A DNA stretch of 13,217 bases from JBDZUZ01 sp040255445 (GTDB taxonomy: Bacteria; Planctomycetota; Phycisphaerae; Phycisphaerales; UBA1924), in the NCBI GenBank assembly GCA_040255445.1, contig JBDZUZ010000105.1, forward strand, positions 1 through 13,217. The letters are read 5' to 3'. The notes beneath the pieces are model-generated. The model had not been told where the DNA came from. It did not search any database and saw only the letters and a program-made list of their open reading frames with translations. Shown here one piece after another: positions 1 through 6,719 of this stretch. Each line of letters starts with the position of its first letter. Within the stretch, counting starts at the first letter, position 1. Position numbers and translations under genes: made by a program.

Positions 1-514
1 ACCCCGGCACCGTCCCCATCAGGTTCGCCGCGTTGCTGAAGAACGAAGCCGACCGCCCGCCGAGCGTCGCCGCATCCCCCGCCGTCACCGCACTGTCCGC
101 CGTCGCCGCATTCAGGGCGAAATTGGCATTCGCCGTCGACGTCAACTCCTGCCGCGGCGTCAGCACCGAATACCCGCCCGCATCCGAGCACCCAAGCCCG
201 GAATCCTGCCGGACCTCGATCTCCAGATACCGCCGCTCCCCGCTGAACACGGCCCCAAAGTCCAGCAGCACCGTGAACCGACCACCGGCTACTGCCAGAT
301 CGTCAGCGCACAGCGTCTCACCAATCTGGTTCCCCCCCGCCGCGGCATCAAACAGGCTGAACCGCAGGTCAAACGCACCGTTCGCCGGGCTCCCCCCGCT
401 CGTGAGCTCGCCCTGATAGGTCAGCGATGTGCCCAGCGGCGTCTGCCCCCGCGCGGCCATCGGCATCAGCCCGGCCAGAACCATCACCATCGCGATCAAC
501 ACACACCGCCGCAT
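1..514 (-). CDS. Secreted planctomycete-type repeat or tail-fibre-like protein (partial, C-terminus beyond window)
   Basis: Reading the minus strand from an ATG at 514-512 gives 171 codons with no stop before the left edge, so only the N-terminal part is present. A GGGAG Shine-Dalgarno lies about 7 nt upstream. Residues 1-23 form a signal peptide (MRRCVLIAMVMVLAGLMPMA, then ARGQ), so the product is exported. Residues 30-125 have the pattern LTYQGELTSGG..NGAFDLRFSLFD, then GGRFTVLLDFG, YLEIEVR and VLTPRQEL. From memory this is a recurrent N-terminal domain of large secreted planctomycete proteins. It is followed by an Ala/Asn-rich stretch (NFALNAATADSAVTAGDAATLGGRSASFF) that in such proteins leads into beta-helical or tail-fibre-like repeats. 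The function of the family is unknown to me; a surface or matrix role is inference. The gene has about 250 bp of upstream DNA of its own. Confidence 0.8.
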   Translation of the reverse strand, partial: MRRCVLIAMVMVLAGLMPMAARGQTPLGTSLTYQGELTSGGSPANGAFDLRFSLFDAAAGGNQIGETLCADDLAVAGGRFTVLLDFGAVFSGERRYLEIEVRQDSGLGCSDAGGYSVLTPRQELTSTANANFALNAATADSAVTAGDAATLGGRSASFFSNAANLMGTVPG

Positions 515-761
515 AGAGAACTCCCACGCCCATAGTGGTCGCCGCCGCGTGGAAGTCACCGACAGCACAAGCCAGGCCGCGGCCAGAATACCCCGAATAG
601 GTCGCGCGCACAGCCCTCGTTTCCGGCAAAGTTGAAGAAAGTCCGCAGCGCGGCCGCGGTCGGCATGACCACCCGCCGCCCACTTCCCTCAGCGTGATCA
701 AGGACCGCAACGTCCGAGAAATCCGTTCCGCCAACCCGACCACCCGGACCAACCGCGCCGA

Positions 762-1130
762 TCACGCCCCCCGAAGCACCTTCTCCATCTTCTTCCCCTT
801 CGCCAGCTCATCGACCAGCTTGTCGAGATAGCGCGTCTGCCGCGTCAGCGGCGTCTCGATCTCCTCGATCCGGTACCCGCAGATCACCCCCGTGATCAGC
901 TCCGCGTTCGGATTCAGCGTCGCCGCGGCGAAGAACTCCTTGAAAGTGCTCTTCGCATCGATGTGCTTCTGAATCTGCCGCTCATCGAACCCCGTGAGCC
1001 ACTCGATGACCCGATGCAGTTCCTCCCTCGTCCGCCCCTTCCTCTCGACCTTCGCGACATAGTGCGGATAGACCGAAGAGAACGTCATCGCCGCGATCCG
1101 CTCATCGTGCTCGGGTGTGGTCGTGGGCAT
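762..1130 (-). CDS. DUF2200 family protein
   Basis: This 122-residue protein matches the DUF2200 pattern as I remember it along nearly its whole length: DERIAAMTFSSVYPHYVAKVERKGRT, then EELHRVIEWLTGFDE, NPNAELITGVICGYRIEEIE, and YLDKLVDELAKGKKMEKVLR. It is cytosolic, with no signal peptide or membrane segment. Its biochemical role is not established, so none is assigned. The start at 1130 was chosen over the longer reading from 1190 because GGAGG lies about 8 nt upstream and the family begins close to DERIA; the longer reading adds an arginine-rich stretch foreign to the family. It diverges from the higBA pair, and the space between them carries the first 9-bp repeat array. There is no sign of damage. 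Confidence 0.9.
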   Translation of the reverse strand: MPTTTPEHDERIAAMTFSSVYPHYVAKVERKGRTREELHRVIEWLTGFDERQIQKHIDAKSTFKEFFAAATLNPNAELITGVICGYRIEEIETPLTRQTRYLDKLVDELAKGKKMEKVLRGA

Positions 1131-1229
1131 CCGCCGCCTCCGCAATTGGTGTCTCTGTAACCTGGCTCTCTTCCAGCCGGTGCACACCATGCTACTCGGA
1201 TCGGCCGCACCGCCATCGCCCGCGCTTGT

Positions 1230-1274
1230 CCTATCCGTCCTATAGGACCCATAGGACCTATATGACCTATCCGA
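1230..1274. repeat. 9-bp tandem array A (five units, palindromic core CCTATAGG)
   Basis: There are five consecutive 9-bp units: CCTATCCGT, CCTATAGGA, CCCATAGGA, CCTATATGA, CCTATCCGA. The segment 1237-1262 (26 nt) recurs exactly at 9040-9065 in array C, and CCTATCCGTCCTAT (1230-1243) recurs in array B at 2445-2458. GTCCTATAGGAC (1237-1248) is a perfect 12-bp palindrome. The array lies between the divergent DUF2200 and higB genes and runs into the start of higB: the AGGA at 1253-1256 can serve as its ribosome binding site, and the ATG at 1262 falls inside unit four. Its origin and role are unknown. Confidence 0.9.
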
Positions 1275-1519
1275 CCGGTCGCTACCGTGCCTGGTACCGG
1301 ACGGTGTCCGGGGCCGAATGGTCCAGCATCGCGGATGTCCGCGCCACCTACCCGCACGCCGACGGTGTTGAGACCGGGAGACGAGAGACGCTGACCGTCT
1401 TCAACGTCGCGGGGAACAAGTACCGCCTCATCGCCCGCATCCGGTACGACTACCGACTCGTCAATGTCCGCTTTGTCCTGACACACGCCGCGTACACCAA
1501 AGGCAAGTGGAAGGAGTAG
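1262..1519 (+). CDS. higB: HigB-type toxin (mRNA interferase family), N-terminus altered
   Basis: This is the toxin of a type II toxin-antitoxin pair; HigB-family toxins cleave mRNA on the ribosome. Of 85 residues, 9-85 fit the HigB_toxin family: RAWYRTVSGAEWSSIADVRATYPHAD, TVFNVAGNKYRLIARI, then VRFVLTHAAYTKGKWKE. The usual first 20 or so residues (an MHVISRKxLxxFW-like segment leading to RAWYR) are missing. In their place the sequence is repeat array A. The reading frame is open back to 1115, but that extension is low-complexity and unlike the family. The ATG at 1262 has AGGA at 1253-1256 with a 5-nt gap. Family members are usually about 95-105 residues, so this is either a truncated toxin or a viable shortened form. 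Its stop is 4 nt before the antitoxin start, so the two are cotranscribed in toxin-antitoxin order, as is typical of HigBA. Confidence 0.8.
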   Translation: MTYPTGRYRAWYRTVSGAEWSSIADVRATYPHADGVETGRRETLTVFNVAGNKYRLIARIRYDYRLVNVRFVLTHAAYTKGKWKE

Positions 1520-1523
1520 AACC

Positions 1524-1946
1524 ATGCCCACGATCAAGACCAGCCGCGCGCCCCGCCTCCCCGCAAAGTTCGAGGACCTCGTCCGCCTGATGCCCCCGCA
1601 GGCCATCATGGACGATGTGCAGTACGAACACACCGTCGAGATGATCGACCGCCTCATGGCGAGCGGCAAGCTCTCCAAGGGCCAAGAGCTCTACCTCGAA
1701 ACACTGGTCCAACTCGTCCAGGCGTACGAATCCGCCCACCACGCGATCGAAGGACCCGGCGGCATCGCGACGCTCGCGCACCTCCTCGAAGAGCACGGCA
1801 TGAACGCCTCCGACCTCGCCCGCCTGCTCGGCGTCCACGCGAGCATGGGCTCGAAGATCCTCAAGGGCGACCGCTCGCTCACGGTCGACCACCTCAAGCT
1901 CCTCGCCGCCCACTTCCGCGTACGCCCCGACACGTTCATGGATTGA
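1524..1946 (+). CDS. higA: HigA-type antitoxin with Xre helix-turn-helix domain
   Basis: This 140-residue protein is the expected partner of the upstream toxin. The N-terminal half (roughly 15-70) is helical and contains HTVEMIDRLMASGKLSKGQELYLETLVQLVQAYE, a common HigA-type segment that would wrap the toxin. Residues about 80-128 form an Xre-like helix-turn-helix: GGIATLAHLLEEHGMNASDLARLLG, then ILKGDRSLTVDHLKLLAAHF and a VRPDTFMD end. The start has AAGGAG about 7 nt upstream, overlapping the toxin stop. Antitoxins of this class normally bind their own promoter; here the upstream DNA is repeat array A and the short stretch before it, so its CCTATAGG palindromes are possible operators (inference). 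A strong hairpin follows the stop. Confidence 0.93.
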   Translation: MPTIKTSRAPRLPAKFEDLVRLMPPQAIMDDVQYEHTVEMIDRLMASGKLSKGQELYLETLVQLVQAYESAHHAIEGPGGIATLAHLLEEHGMNASDLARLLGVHASMGSKILKGDRSLTVDHLKLLAAHFRVRPDTFMD

Positions 1947-1950
1947 GAGA

Positions 1951-1996
1951 CAGCGCTGACCTCGCCATTGCTTCTCAGCACACGAGATCAGCGCTG
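1951..1996. terminator. Hairpin between convergent higA and zinc-ribbon gene
   Basis: The arms CAGCGCTGACCTCG (1951-1964) and CGAGATCAGCGCTG (1983-1996) pair over 14 positions with one C-A mismatch, leaving an 18-nt loop. The structure fills the 55-nt gap between the higA stop (1946) and the stop of the opposing gene (2002). That placement suggests a two-way transcription end. No T tract follows on either strand, so it is not a classical intrinsic terminator. Confidence 0.55.
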
Positions 1997-2001
1997 CGCC
2001 A

Positions 2002-2421
2002 TCACTCCGCCTCTCCCCGCCAGCAATACCCACACCCCGGGCACCACTTCGCCCGCGGCGTCAAACACAGCCCGCCACACCGCGGACACAACTGCAGAAT
2101 CTTCTTCTCCGGGTTCTCCCGCAACACCCGATCCGCCGCGGCACGCATCACCACCGCAAACCCCTCCGCCTCAATCCGCCGCATCAACTCCGGAAACCGT
2201 TTCTCCAATTCGGGGACGCCAAACCGCCCGATGTACTGCGTGCCATCAGGGATGGATGAGCACAACTGCTGCCCCCGTATCCACATCACGCGCTCCGCGG
2301 CCAGCTCCTCCTCCGTGAGCAGCTCAGGGAAGTGCCGGTAGACATACCGCGTCAACGCATCCAGCGTGAAATGCGCCGGCAGCGGCAGCGGCCGCTTCGC
2401 TCTGCCGTCATCACCACTCAT
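2002..2421 (-). CDS. Small protein with C-terminal zinc ribbon, function unknown
   Basis: This 139-residue cytosolic protein was not matched to a named family. Residues 15-105 are predicted helical and rich in charged residues (TRYVYRHFPELLTEEELAAERVMW; FGVPELEKRFPELMRRIE). Residues 109-133 hold two CxxC pairs, CPRC at 112-115 and CPGC at 127-130, with further cysteines at 119 and 133. That is a zinc-ribbon knuckle arrangement (LQLCPRCGGLCLTPRAKWC). Many small bacterial proteins end in a similar ribbon, so metal binding is likely, while nucleic-acid or protein binding would be a guess. The ATG at 2421 is supported by a GGGG stretch about 9 nt upstream, which is only moderate. It is convergent with higA, and repeat array B lies just upstream of its start. 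Confidence 0.8.
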   Translation of the reverse strand: MSGDDGRAKRPLPLPAHFTLDALTRYVYRHFPELLTEEELAAERVMWIRGQQLCSSIPDGTQYIGRFGVPELEKRFPELMRRIEAEGFAVVMRAAADRVLRENPEKKILQLCPRCGGLCLTPRAKWCPGCGYCWRGEAE

Positions 2422-2444
2422 CGCGCAAACCCCACCATCAAACC

Positions 2445-2489
2445 CCTATCCGTCCTATCGGCCCTATTGGTCCCAGAGGACCTATTGCA
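2445..2489. repeat. 9-bp tandem array B (five units, degenerate)
   Basis: The five 9-bp units are CCTATCCGT, CCTATCGGC, CCTATTGGT, CCCAGAGGA and CCTATTGCA. The first 14 nt are identical to the start of array A, and the register and unit number are the same, but the palindromic cores are more diverged. It lies between the end of the apbE-like gene (stop at 2511) and the start of the zinc-ribbon gene (2421), both on the minus strand, so it would be transcribed if the two genes are read together. Confidence 0.85.
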
Positions 2490-2510
2490 GCGCCGCGGAG
2501 CGTCGCTCCC

Positions 2511-3590
2511 TCACCGCCGCTCCACCACCTCAACACGCACGCTCGCAAACGCCTCTTCCAATCGGCCAGTTCCCACACCCCCCACCACACACGCCGCACT
2601 CGCCACCGCATCCGCCACCGCCCCCCGCCTTTCCCCGCGCGTCACGACCACTGTCGCAGCCCGCCGCGCCGTCACCCCCAACCCCGTCCTCGGATCGATG
2701 ATGTGCGAATACCGCACACCCCCGATCTCCACTAACTGCTCCAGATCCCCCGATGTCGCCACCGCGCCATCCCGCAACCACACCTCCCGCTCCGCCCCAA
2801 CGCCATCGCGCACGACCACCCGCCACCCGCGCTCCGAACCCGGCGGCGCCTCCCCCGCCACCAGGTCCCCTCCAAAATCAACCAGCGCCCGCGGCAGCCC
2901 CCGCTTCCGCAACACCGCCAGAGCCTCATCCGCCCCCCACCCCTTCCCAATCCCCCCAAAGTCCGGCCGCATCCCCGCCACCGCGAACCGCACCCGATCC
3001 GCCACCGGATCCACCTCCACCAGCCGCATCCCCGACCGCCCCATCGCCTCCTCAAGAACCTCCGGCGCCGCCAGTTGCCCCGTCTTCCGCGCCTCCCGCC
3101 ACAACTGCGTCAACGGCCCCAGCATCGGATCGAAAGCGCCATCCGTCGCCGCGTGAATCCGCCCAGATTCTCGCAGCACCGCCGCCAGATCCGCCGACAC
3201 AACATGCCACACACCCGGCTCGCCGCGGAATACCCGCATCGCCTCCGAGTCCGGCCGGTAGTCGCTCAACACCGCCTCGAGCTCCGCGATCCGCGCAAAC
3301 GCCGCCCCCGCCGCGGCCGCCGCCCGCTCCTCCCTCGCCCTCCCCGTCGCCCCGCCCGATCCCCCATCCGGCCCATCTACATACACCGTGATCCGGCACG
3401 CCGTGCCCATCACGATCCTTGTGTAACTGTGCCGCGAGAAGGTAGTCTCCGCATGCGCGGCCGCCCCGCGCGGGATCGCCGTACACGCGGCGGGCCCTCC
3501 GATCACGACCCCGACCAGCAGACCCACCAGCAGGCCAACCAGGAGAAGCCGACCGATGGACGACCGGGTGATCAAGACACGGCTCGCCAT
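2511..3590 (-). CDS. apbE: FAD:protein FMN transferase (ApbE family), exported, possible lipoprotein
   Basis: ApbE enzymes transfer FMN from FAD to a threonine of target flavoproteins outside the cytoplasm, using a divalent metal. Counted from the ATG at 3590 the protein has 359 residues. It starts with a hydrophobic segment (14-30, with LLVG three times) followed by Cys36 in PAAC, a weak lipobox. The family landmarks appear in order: MGTACRITVYVDG (61-73), LEAVLSDYRPDSE (104-116), DGAFDPMLGPLTQLW (150-164), DFGGIGKGWGADE (210-222), ALVDFGGDL (235-243), VATSGD (277-282), YSHIIDPRTG (294-303) and ADAVASAA (326-333). No catalytic region is missing. The longer reading from 3779 adds sequence foreign to the family. 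The start overlaps the start of the divergent gene at 3556 by 35 bp. AGGAGG lies about 12 nt upstream. No obvious flavinylation target gene is in the window. Confidence 0.93.
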   Translation of the reverse strand: MASRVLITRSSIGRLLLVGLLVGLLVGVVIGGPAACTAIPRGAAAHAETTFSRHSYTRIVMGTACRITVYVDGPDGGSGGATGRAREERAAAAAGAAFARIAELEAVLSDYRPDSEAMRVFRGEPGVWHVVSADLAAVLRESGRIHAATDGAFDPMLGPLTQLWREARKTGQLAAPEVLEEAMGRSGMRLVEVDPVADRVRFAVAGMRPDFGGIGKGWGADEALAVLRKRGLPRALVDFGGDLVAGEAPPGSERGWRVVVRDGVGAEREVWLRDGAVATSGDLEQLVEIGGVRYSHIIDPRTGLGVTARRAATVVVTRGERRGAVADAVASAACVVGGVGTGRLEEAFASVRVEVVERR

Positions 3591-4413
3591 CGCGCTCTCG
3601 CTCCTCCTCTCCTGCGTACCGCTCGCCGCCGCCCAGCAGCGCGAACAACCGGCCTCAGCCGACACGCCGCGAGCATACGAAACCCGCACCGTCCGCGTCC
3701 CCAACACCACCGTCTCCTTCGATCTCGTCAAAGTCCCCGCAGCGTCCGATGACTCGATCCCCGCGCTCTGGGCCCTCAAGACCGAAGTCCCGTGGGAGCT
3801 CTACGACATCTTCGTCTACCGCCTCGACAAGAAGGAAGACGAGACCGATGCCGACGGCATCGCCCGCCCCAGCAAGCCCTATGTCCCCCCCGACCGCGGC
3901 TTCGGACACGACGGCTACCCCGCGATGGGCATGACCCGCGCCGCGGCGGAAGCCTTCTGTACCTGGCTCAGCGACACGACCGGTGAGCGATTCCGCCTCC
4001 CCACGCAAGCGGAGTGGACGCACATGGCCGCACCCGGCGCCACCGCGGATGCCGCCAACGCCTGGACCGCCAACAACGCGAACCACACCACGCACCCCAT
4101 CGCGAAGAAAGCCCCAAACAACCACGGCCTGCACGACACCCTCGGCAACGTCGCCGAATGGGTCATGAGCGATGACCGCCGACCCCTCGCCATGGGCGGC
4201 AGCTACCTCGACCAGCCCGAAGCCTGCACCCCCACATCGAAACAACAGCAGGAGCGCGTCTGGAACGCCAGCGATCCGCAGATCCCAAAGAGCAAATGGT
4301 GGCTCGCCGACTGCAGTTGGGTCGGCTTCCGATTCGTCAGCCCCGCGGCCTCTCAGCCCGCCGAGCCCAACCAGTCCGCCCAGCCCGACAAGGAGCAGGT
4401 TCATGAGCGATAA
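3556..4413 (+). CDS. Secreted FGE-sulfatase (SUMF1) fold protein, probably not a formylglycine-generating enzyme
   Basis: This 285-residue protein has a signal peptide (1-26, VIKTRLAIALSLLLSC, then VPLAAA) and an FGE/SUMF1-fold domain at about 55-265. Landmarks are EVPWELYDIF (77-86), YPAMGMTRAAAEAFCTWLS (121-139), ERFRLPTQAEWTHMA (144-158), NNHGLHDTLGNVAEWV (188-203), MGGSYLD (213-219) and VGFRFVSPA (256-264). In true formylglycine-generating enzymes the GGS motif is followed by the copper-binding cysteines. Here the residue after GGSY-L is Asp219, and the only nearby cysteine is Cys224, so aerobic FGE activity is unlikely. Such domains often serve as binding or scaffold modules. The start has AGGAG about 11 nt upstream. 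Its stop overlaps the next start by 11 nt, so it is translationally coupled to the oxidoreductase operon. Confidence 0.88.
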   Translation: MDDRVIKTRLAIALSLLLSCVPLAAAQQREQPASADTPRAYETRTVRVPNTTVSFDLVKVPAASDDSIPALWALKTEVPWELYDIFVYRLDKKEDETDADGIARPSKPYVPPDRGFGHDGYPAMGMTRAAAEAFCTWLSDTTGERFRLPTQAEWTHMAAPGATADAANAWTANNANHTTHPIAKKAPNNHGLHDTLGNVAEWVMSDDRRPLAMGGSYLDQPEACTPTSKQQQERVWNASDPQIPKSKWWLADCSWVGFRFVSPAASQPAEPNQSAQPDKEQVHER

Positions 4414-5743
4414 GCCGGCCATGACACGCCGAGAGTTCAACGCAACGAGCCTGAAGCTGGGCGCCGCGACCGTCCTCGGCGCCACCTCGCTCGCATCCGC
4501 ACGTCACCAGCGCGCCGGCCGCGACCCCCACGCCATCCTCAAGGTCGGCGTCATCGGCTGCGGCGGCCGCGGCACCGGCGCCGTCGTCCAGGCCCTCGCC
4601 GCCGACCCCAACGCCGTCCTCTGGTCCATGGGCGACCTCTACGCCCCCCGCATCCAGCCCTGCCTCGACCACGCCGCCGCAAGCATCCGCGAATACGCCG
4701 ACGACCCTGAAGCGGCAGTCGCCCACCAGATCCAGATCACGCCCGACCGCATGTTCTCCGGCTTCGACAACTACCAGAAGGTCATCGACTCGGGCGTCGA
4801 CGTCGTCCTCCTCACAACACCCCCCGGCTTCCGCCCGCAGCACCTCCGCTCTGCGATCGATGCCAACAAGCACGTCTTCTGCGAGAAACCCGTCGCCGTC
4901 GATGCCCCCGGCGTCCGATCCGTCTTGGAATCCGCACGCATCGCCGCCGAGAAGAAACTCTCGCTCATGTCCGGCTTCTGCTGGCGCTATCAGGACCAGG
5001 TCAAAGAGACGTTCGCCAAGCTCCACGACGGCAGCATCGGCGACATTCGCGCCATCCAGACAACGTACAACACCACCGGCTGGATCCAGCCCAAGCCCCG
5101 CCAGCCCGACTGGTCCGATGCCGAGTTCATGACCCGCAACTGGCACTATTTCCACCCGCTCTCGGGCGACCACATCGTCGAGCAGGCCGTGCACGCGATC
5201 GACTGGCAGGGCTGGGCGATGCGCGATACGCCCCCGCTCCGCTGCTGGGCCGTCGGCGGCCGCCAGACCCGACCCGATGTCCCCGAGACCGGCAACGTCT
5301 ACGACCACTTCTCCGTCACCTACGAGTACGAGAATGGCGTCCGCGCCTACCACATGTGCCGCCACTGGGAGAACACCCCCTCCGACAACTCCGCGCTCTT
5401 CATGGGCTCAGACGGCGTCTGCACCATGCAGCCCTGGCAGCAGAACCACACCATCGAGGGCAAGACCCCCTGGCGCGGCGTTGCCAAGTCGAACGACATG
5501 TACCAGCGCGAGCACGATGTCCTCTTCAAGGCCATCCGCGACAACACGCCCATCAACGATGGCGTCTTCATGTCGCACTCCACCCTGCTTGGCATCATGG
5601 GCCGCATGGCCGCGTACACCGGCCGCATCGTCACGTGGGAAGACGCCCTGAACGACACCGAAGACCTGCACGCTCAACCCTGGGCCTTCAGCGATCGCGA
5701 GCTCCCAACTGTCGCGATGCCCGGAAGGGCGGTGATGCAGTGA
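4403..5743 (+). CDS. Tat-exported Gfo/Idh/MocA family oxidoreductase 1
   Basis: This is an NAD(P)-dependent sugar or polyol dehydrogenase of the Gfo/Idh/MocA family, 446 residues. The N-terminus has a twin-arginine motif (TRREFN, 8-13) and a hydrophobic segment, so it is folded before export. The Rossmann loop GCGGRG is at 52-57. TTPPGFRPQHLRSAI leads to EKPVAVD, with Lys162 as the expected catalytic lysine. A GDHIVEQAVHAID segment (255-267) supplies the conserved Asp and His positions. The substrate is unknown; family members act on glucose, inositol, N-acetylamino sugars or 3-keto sugars. The start at 4403 was chosen for AAGGAG about 7 nt upstream and the overlap ATGAGCGATAA with the previous stop; a longer open frame back to 4172 is an artefact. 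It is a paralogue of the gene at 6720 and overlaps the next start by 4 nt. Confidence 0.94.
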   Translation: MSDKPAMTRREFNATSLKLGAATVLGATSLASARHQRAGRDPHAILKVGVIGCGGRGTGAVVQALAADPNAVLWSMGDLYAPRIQPCLDHAAASIREYADDPEAAVAHQIQITPDRMFSGFDNYQKVIDSGVDVVLLTTPPGFRPQHLRSAIDANKHVFCEKPVAVDAPGVRSVLESARIAAEKKLSLMSGFCWRYQDQVKETFAKLHDGSIGDIRAIQTTYNTTGWIQPKPRQPDWSDAEFMTRNWHYFHPLSGDHIVEQAVHAIDWQGWAMRDTPPLRCWAVGGRQTRPDVPETGNVYDHFSVTYEYENGVRAYHMCRHWENTPSDNSALFMGSDGVCTMQPWQQNHTIEGKTPWRGVAKSNDMYQREHDVLFKAIRDNTPINDGVFMSHSTLLGIMGRMAAYTGRIVTWEDALNDTEDLHAQPWAFSDRELPTVAMPGRAVMQ

Positions 5744-6708
5744 ATCACCTCGATCGCCGCGCCTTCCTCCGCGCCGCCGGCGCACACATCGCGCTCGGCG
5801 CAGCCGGTGCTGCGCTCACCCAACAGGTCCGCGCATCCACCGCCGGCACCGCAACCGCCGCACACCCACGCACCGCGCCCACCGCAGGTGCAACAACCAT
5901 CAACCTCGCCGTCAAGATCGGCATGATCGCCGCCGGTGACACCCTCGAAGAAAAGTTCGCCGCCGCCAAAGCCGCCGGCTTCGCGGGCGTCGAGCTCGAC
6001 AGCCCCGGCCCCCACGCCCCCGCCGCGGCCAACGCCGCCGGGCGCAACACAGGCATCGACATCCACGGCGTCGTCCTCTCCACGCACTGGCAACAACCCT
6101 TCAACCACCCCGATGCCGCGGTGCGCGAGAAAGCCCAGCACGCCCTCGAAACCGCCATCCGCGACTGTGCTGACGTCGGCGGCAGCACCGTCCTCGTCGT
6201 CCCCGCCGTCGTCAACCAGACGATGCCCTACGCTGATGCCTACAGCCGCTCGCAGGACGCCATGCACCGCGCCGCCGACCTCGCCGACAAGAACAACGTC
6301 TCCATCGCCTTCGAGAACGTCTGGAACAACTTCCTCCTGAGCCCCCTCGAAGCCGCCCGCTACGTCGACGAGCTCAACGCCAACCGCGATCGCCGCACCT
6401 TCGGCTGGTACTTCGACATCGGCAACATCGTCAACTTCGGCTGGCCCGAGCAGTGGATCGACACGCTCGGCGATCGCATCCTCAAGCTCGATGTCAAAGA
6501 GTTCAGCCGCAAACGCCGCGACGATGAAGGCCTCTGGAAAGGCTTCGGCGTCGAGATCGGCGAGGGGGATGTCGGCTGGGACCGCGTCCGCGCTGCGCTC
6601 GCCCGCATCAACTACACCGGCTGGGCCACCGCCGAGGTCGCCGGCGGCGGCCCCGAGCGCCTCGCCGACATCGCAACCCGCATGCACCGCGTCCTCAATC
6701 CACAGTAA
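5740..6708 (+). CDS. Tat-exported sugar phosphate isomerase/epimerase-like TIM barrel protein 1
   Basis: This protein of the xylose-isomerase-like TIM barrel family (AP endonuclease 2 fold) has 322 residues. Such enzymes isomerise or epimerise sugars or keto-sugars using a divalent metal. A twin-arginine signal (LDRRAFLRAAG, 4-14) precedes a hydrophobic Ala-rich segment. The barrel begins near KIGMIAAGDTLEEKFAAAKA. Candidate metal ligands are Glu192 in FENVWNNF, Asp226 in YFDIGN and Glu275 in GEGDVGW. The segment LKLDVKEF has Asp where many relatives have His. The GTG start overlaps the previous stop (GTGA), and GGAAGGG lies about 11 nt upstream. The long open frame back to 5356 lies inside the preceding gene and is not coding. 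The pairing with the oxidoreductase suggests successive steps on one substrate (inference). Confidence 0.9.
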   Translation: MNHLDRRAFLRAAGAHIALGAAGAALTQQVRASTAGTATAAHPRTAPTAGATTINLAVKIGMIAAGDTLEEKFAAAKAAGFAGVELDSPGPHAPAAANAAGRNTGIDIHGVVLSTHWQQPFNHPDAAVREKAQHALETAIRDCADVGGSTVLVVPAVVNQTMPYADAYSRSQDAMHRAADLADKNNVSIAFENVWNNFLLSPLEAARYVDELNANRDRRTFGWYFDIGNIVNFGWPEQWIDTLGDRILKLDVKEFSRKRRDDEGLWKGFGVEIGEGDVGWDRVRAALARINYTGWATAEVAGGGPERLADIATRMHRVLNPQ

Positions 6709-6719
6709 AGGAGCACGCC

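Noticed and set aside
556..765. 69-codon minus-strand frame in the gap between DUF2200 and the secreted protein
   Set aside because: There is no recognisable domain or supporting ribosome binding site, and the frame overlaps a competing one at 369-752; I see only intergenic DNA there.
1230..1274. CRISPR-like repeat array
   Set aside because: Units are 9 bp and directly adjoining, with no spacers and no cas genes.
1085..1678. Minus-strand open frame with collagen-like IGPMGPIG repeats
   Set aside because: The Gly-Pro-Ile pattern is only the 9-bp array read on the other strand; the rest overlaps higBA and DUF2200 and has no protein character.
762..2489. Integron gene cassettes (small accessory genes with palindromic gaps)
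   Set aside because: Gene directions are mixed, no integrase is visible, and the repeats lack the paired core-site layout of attC.
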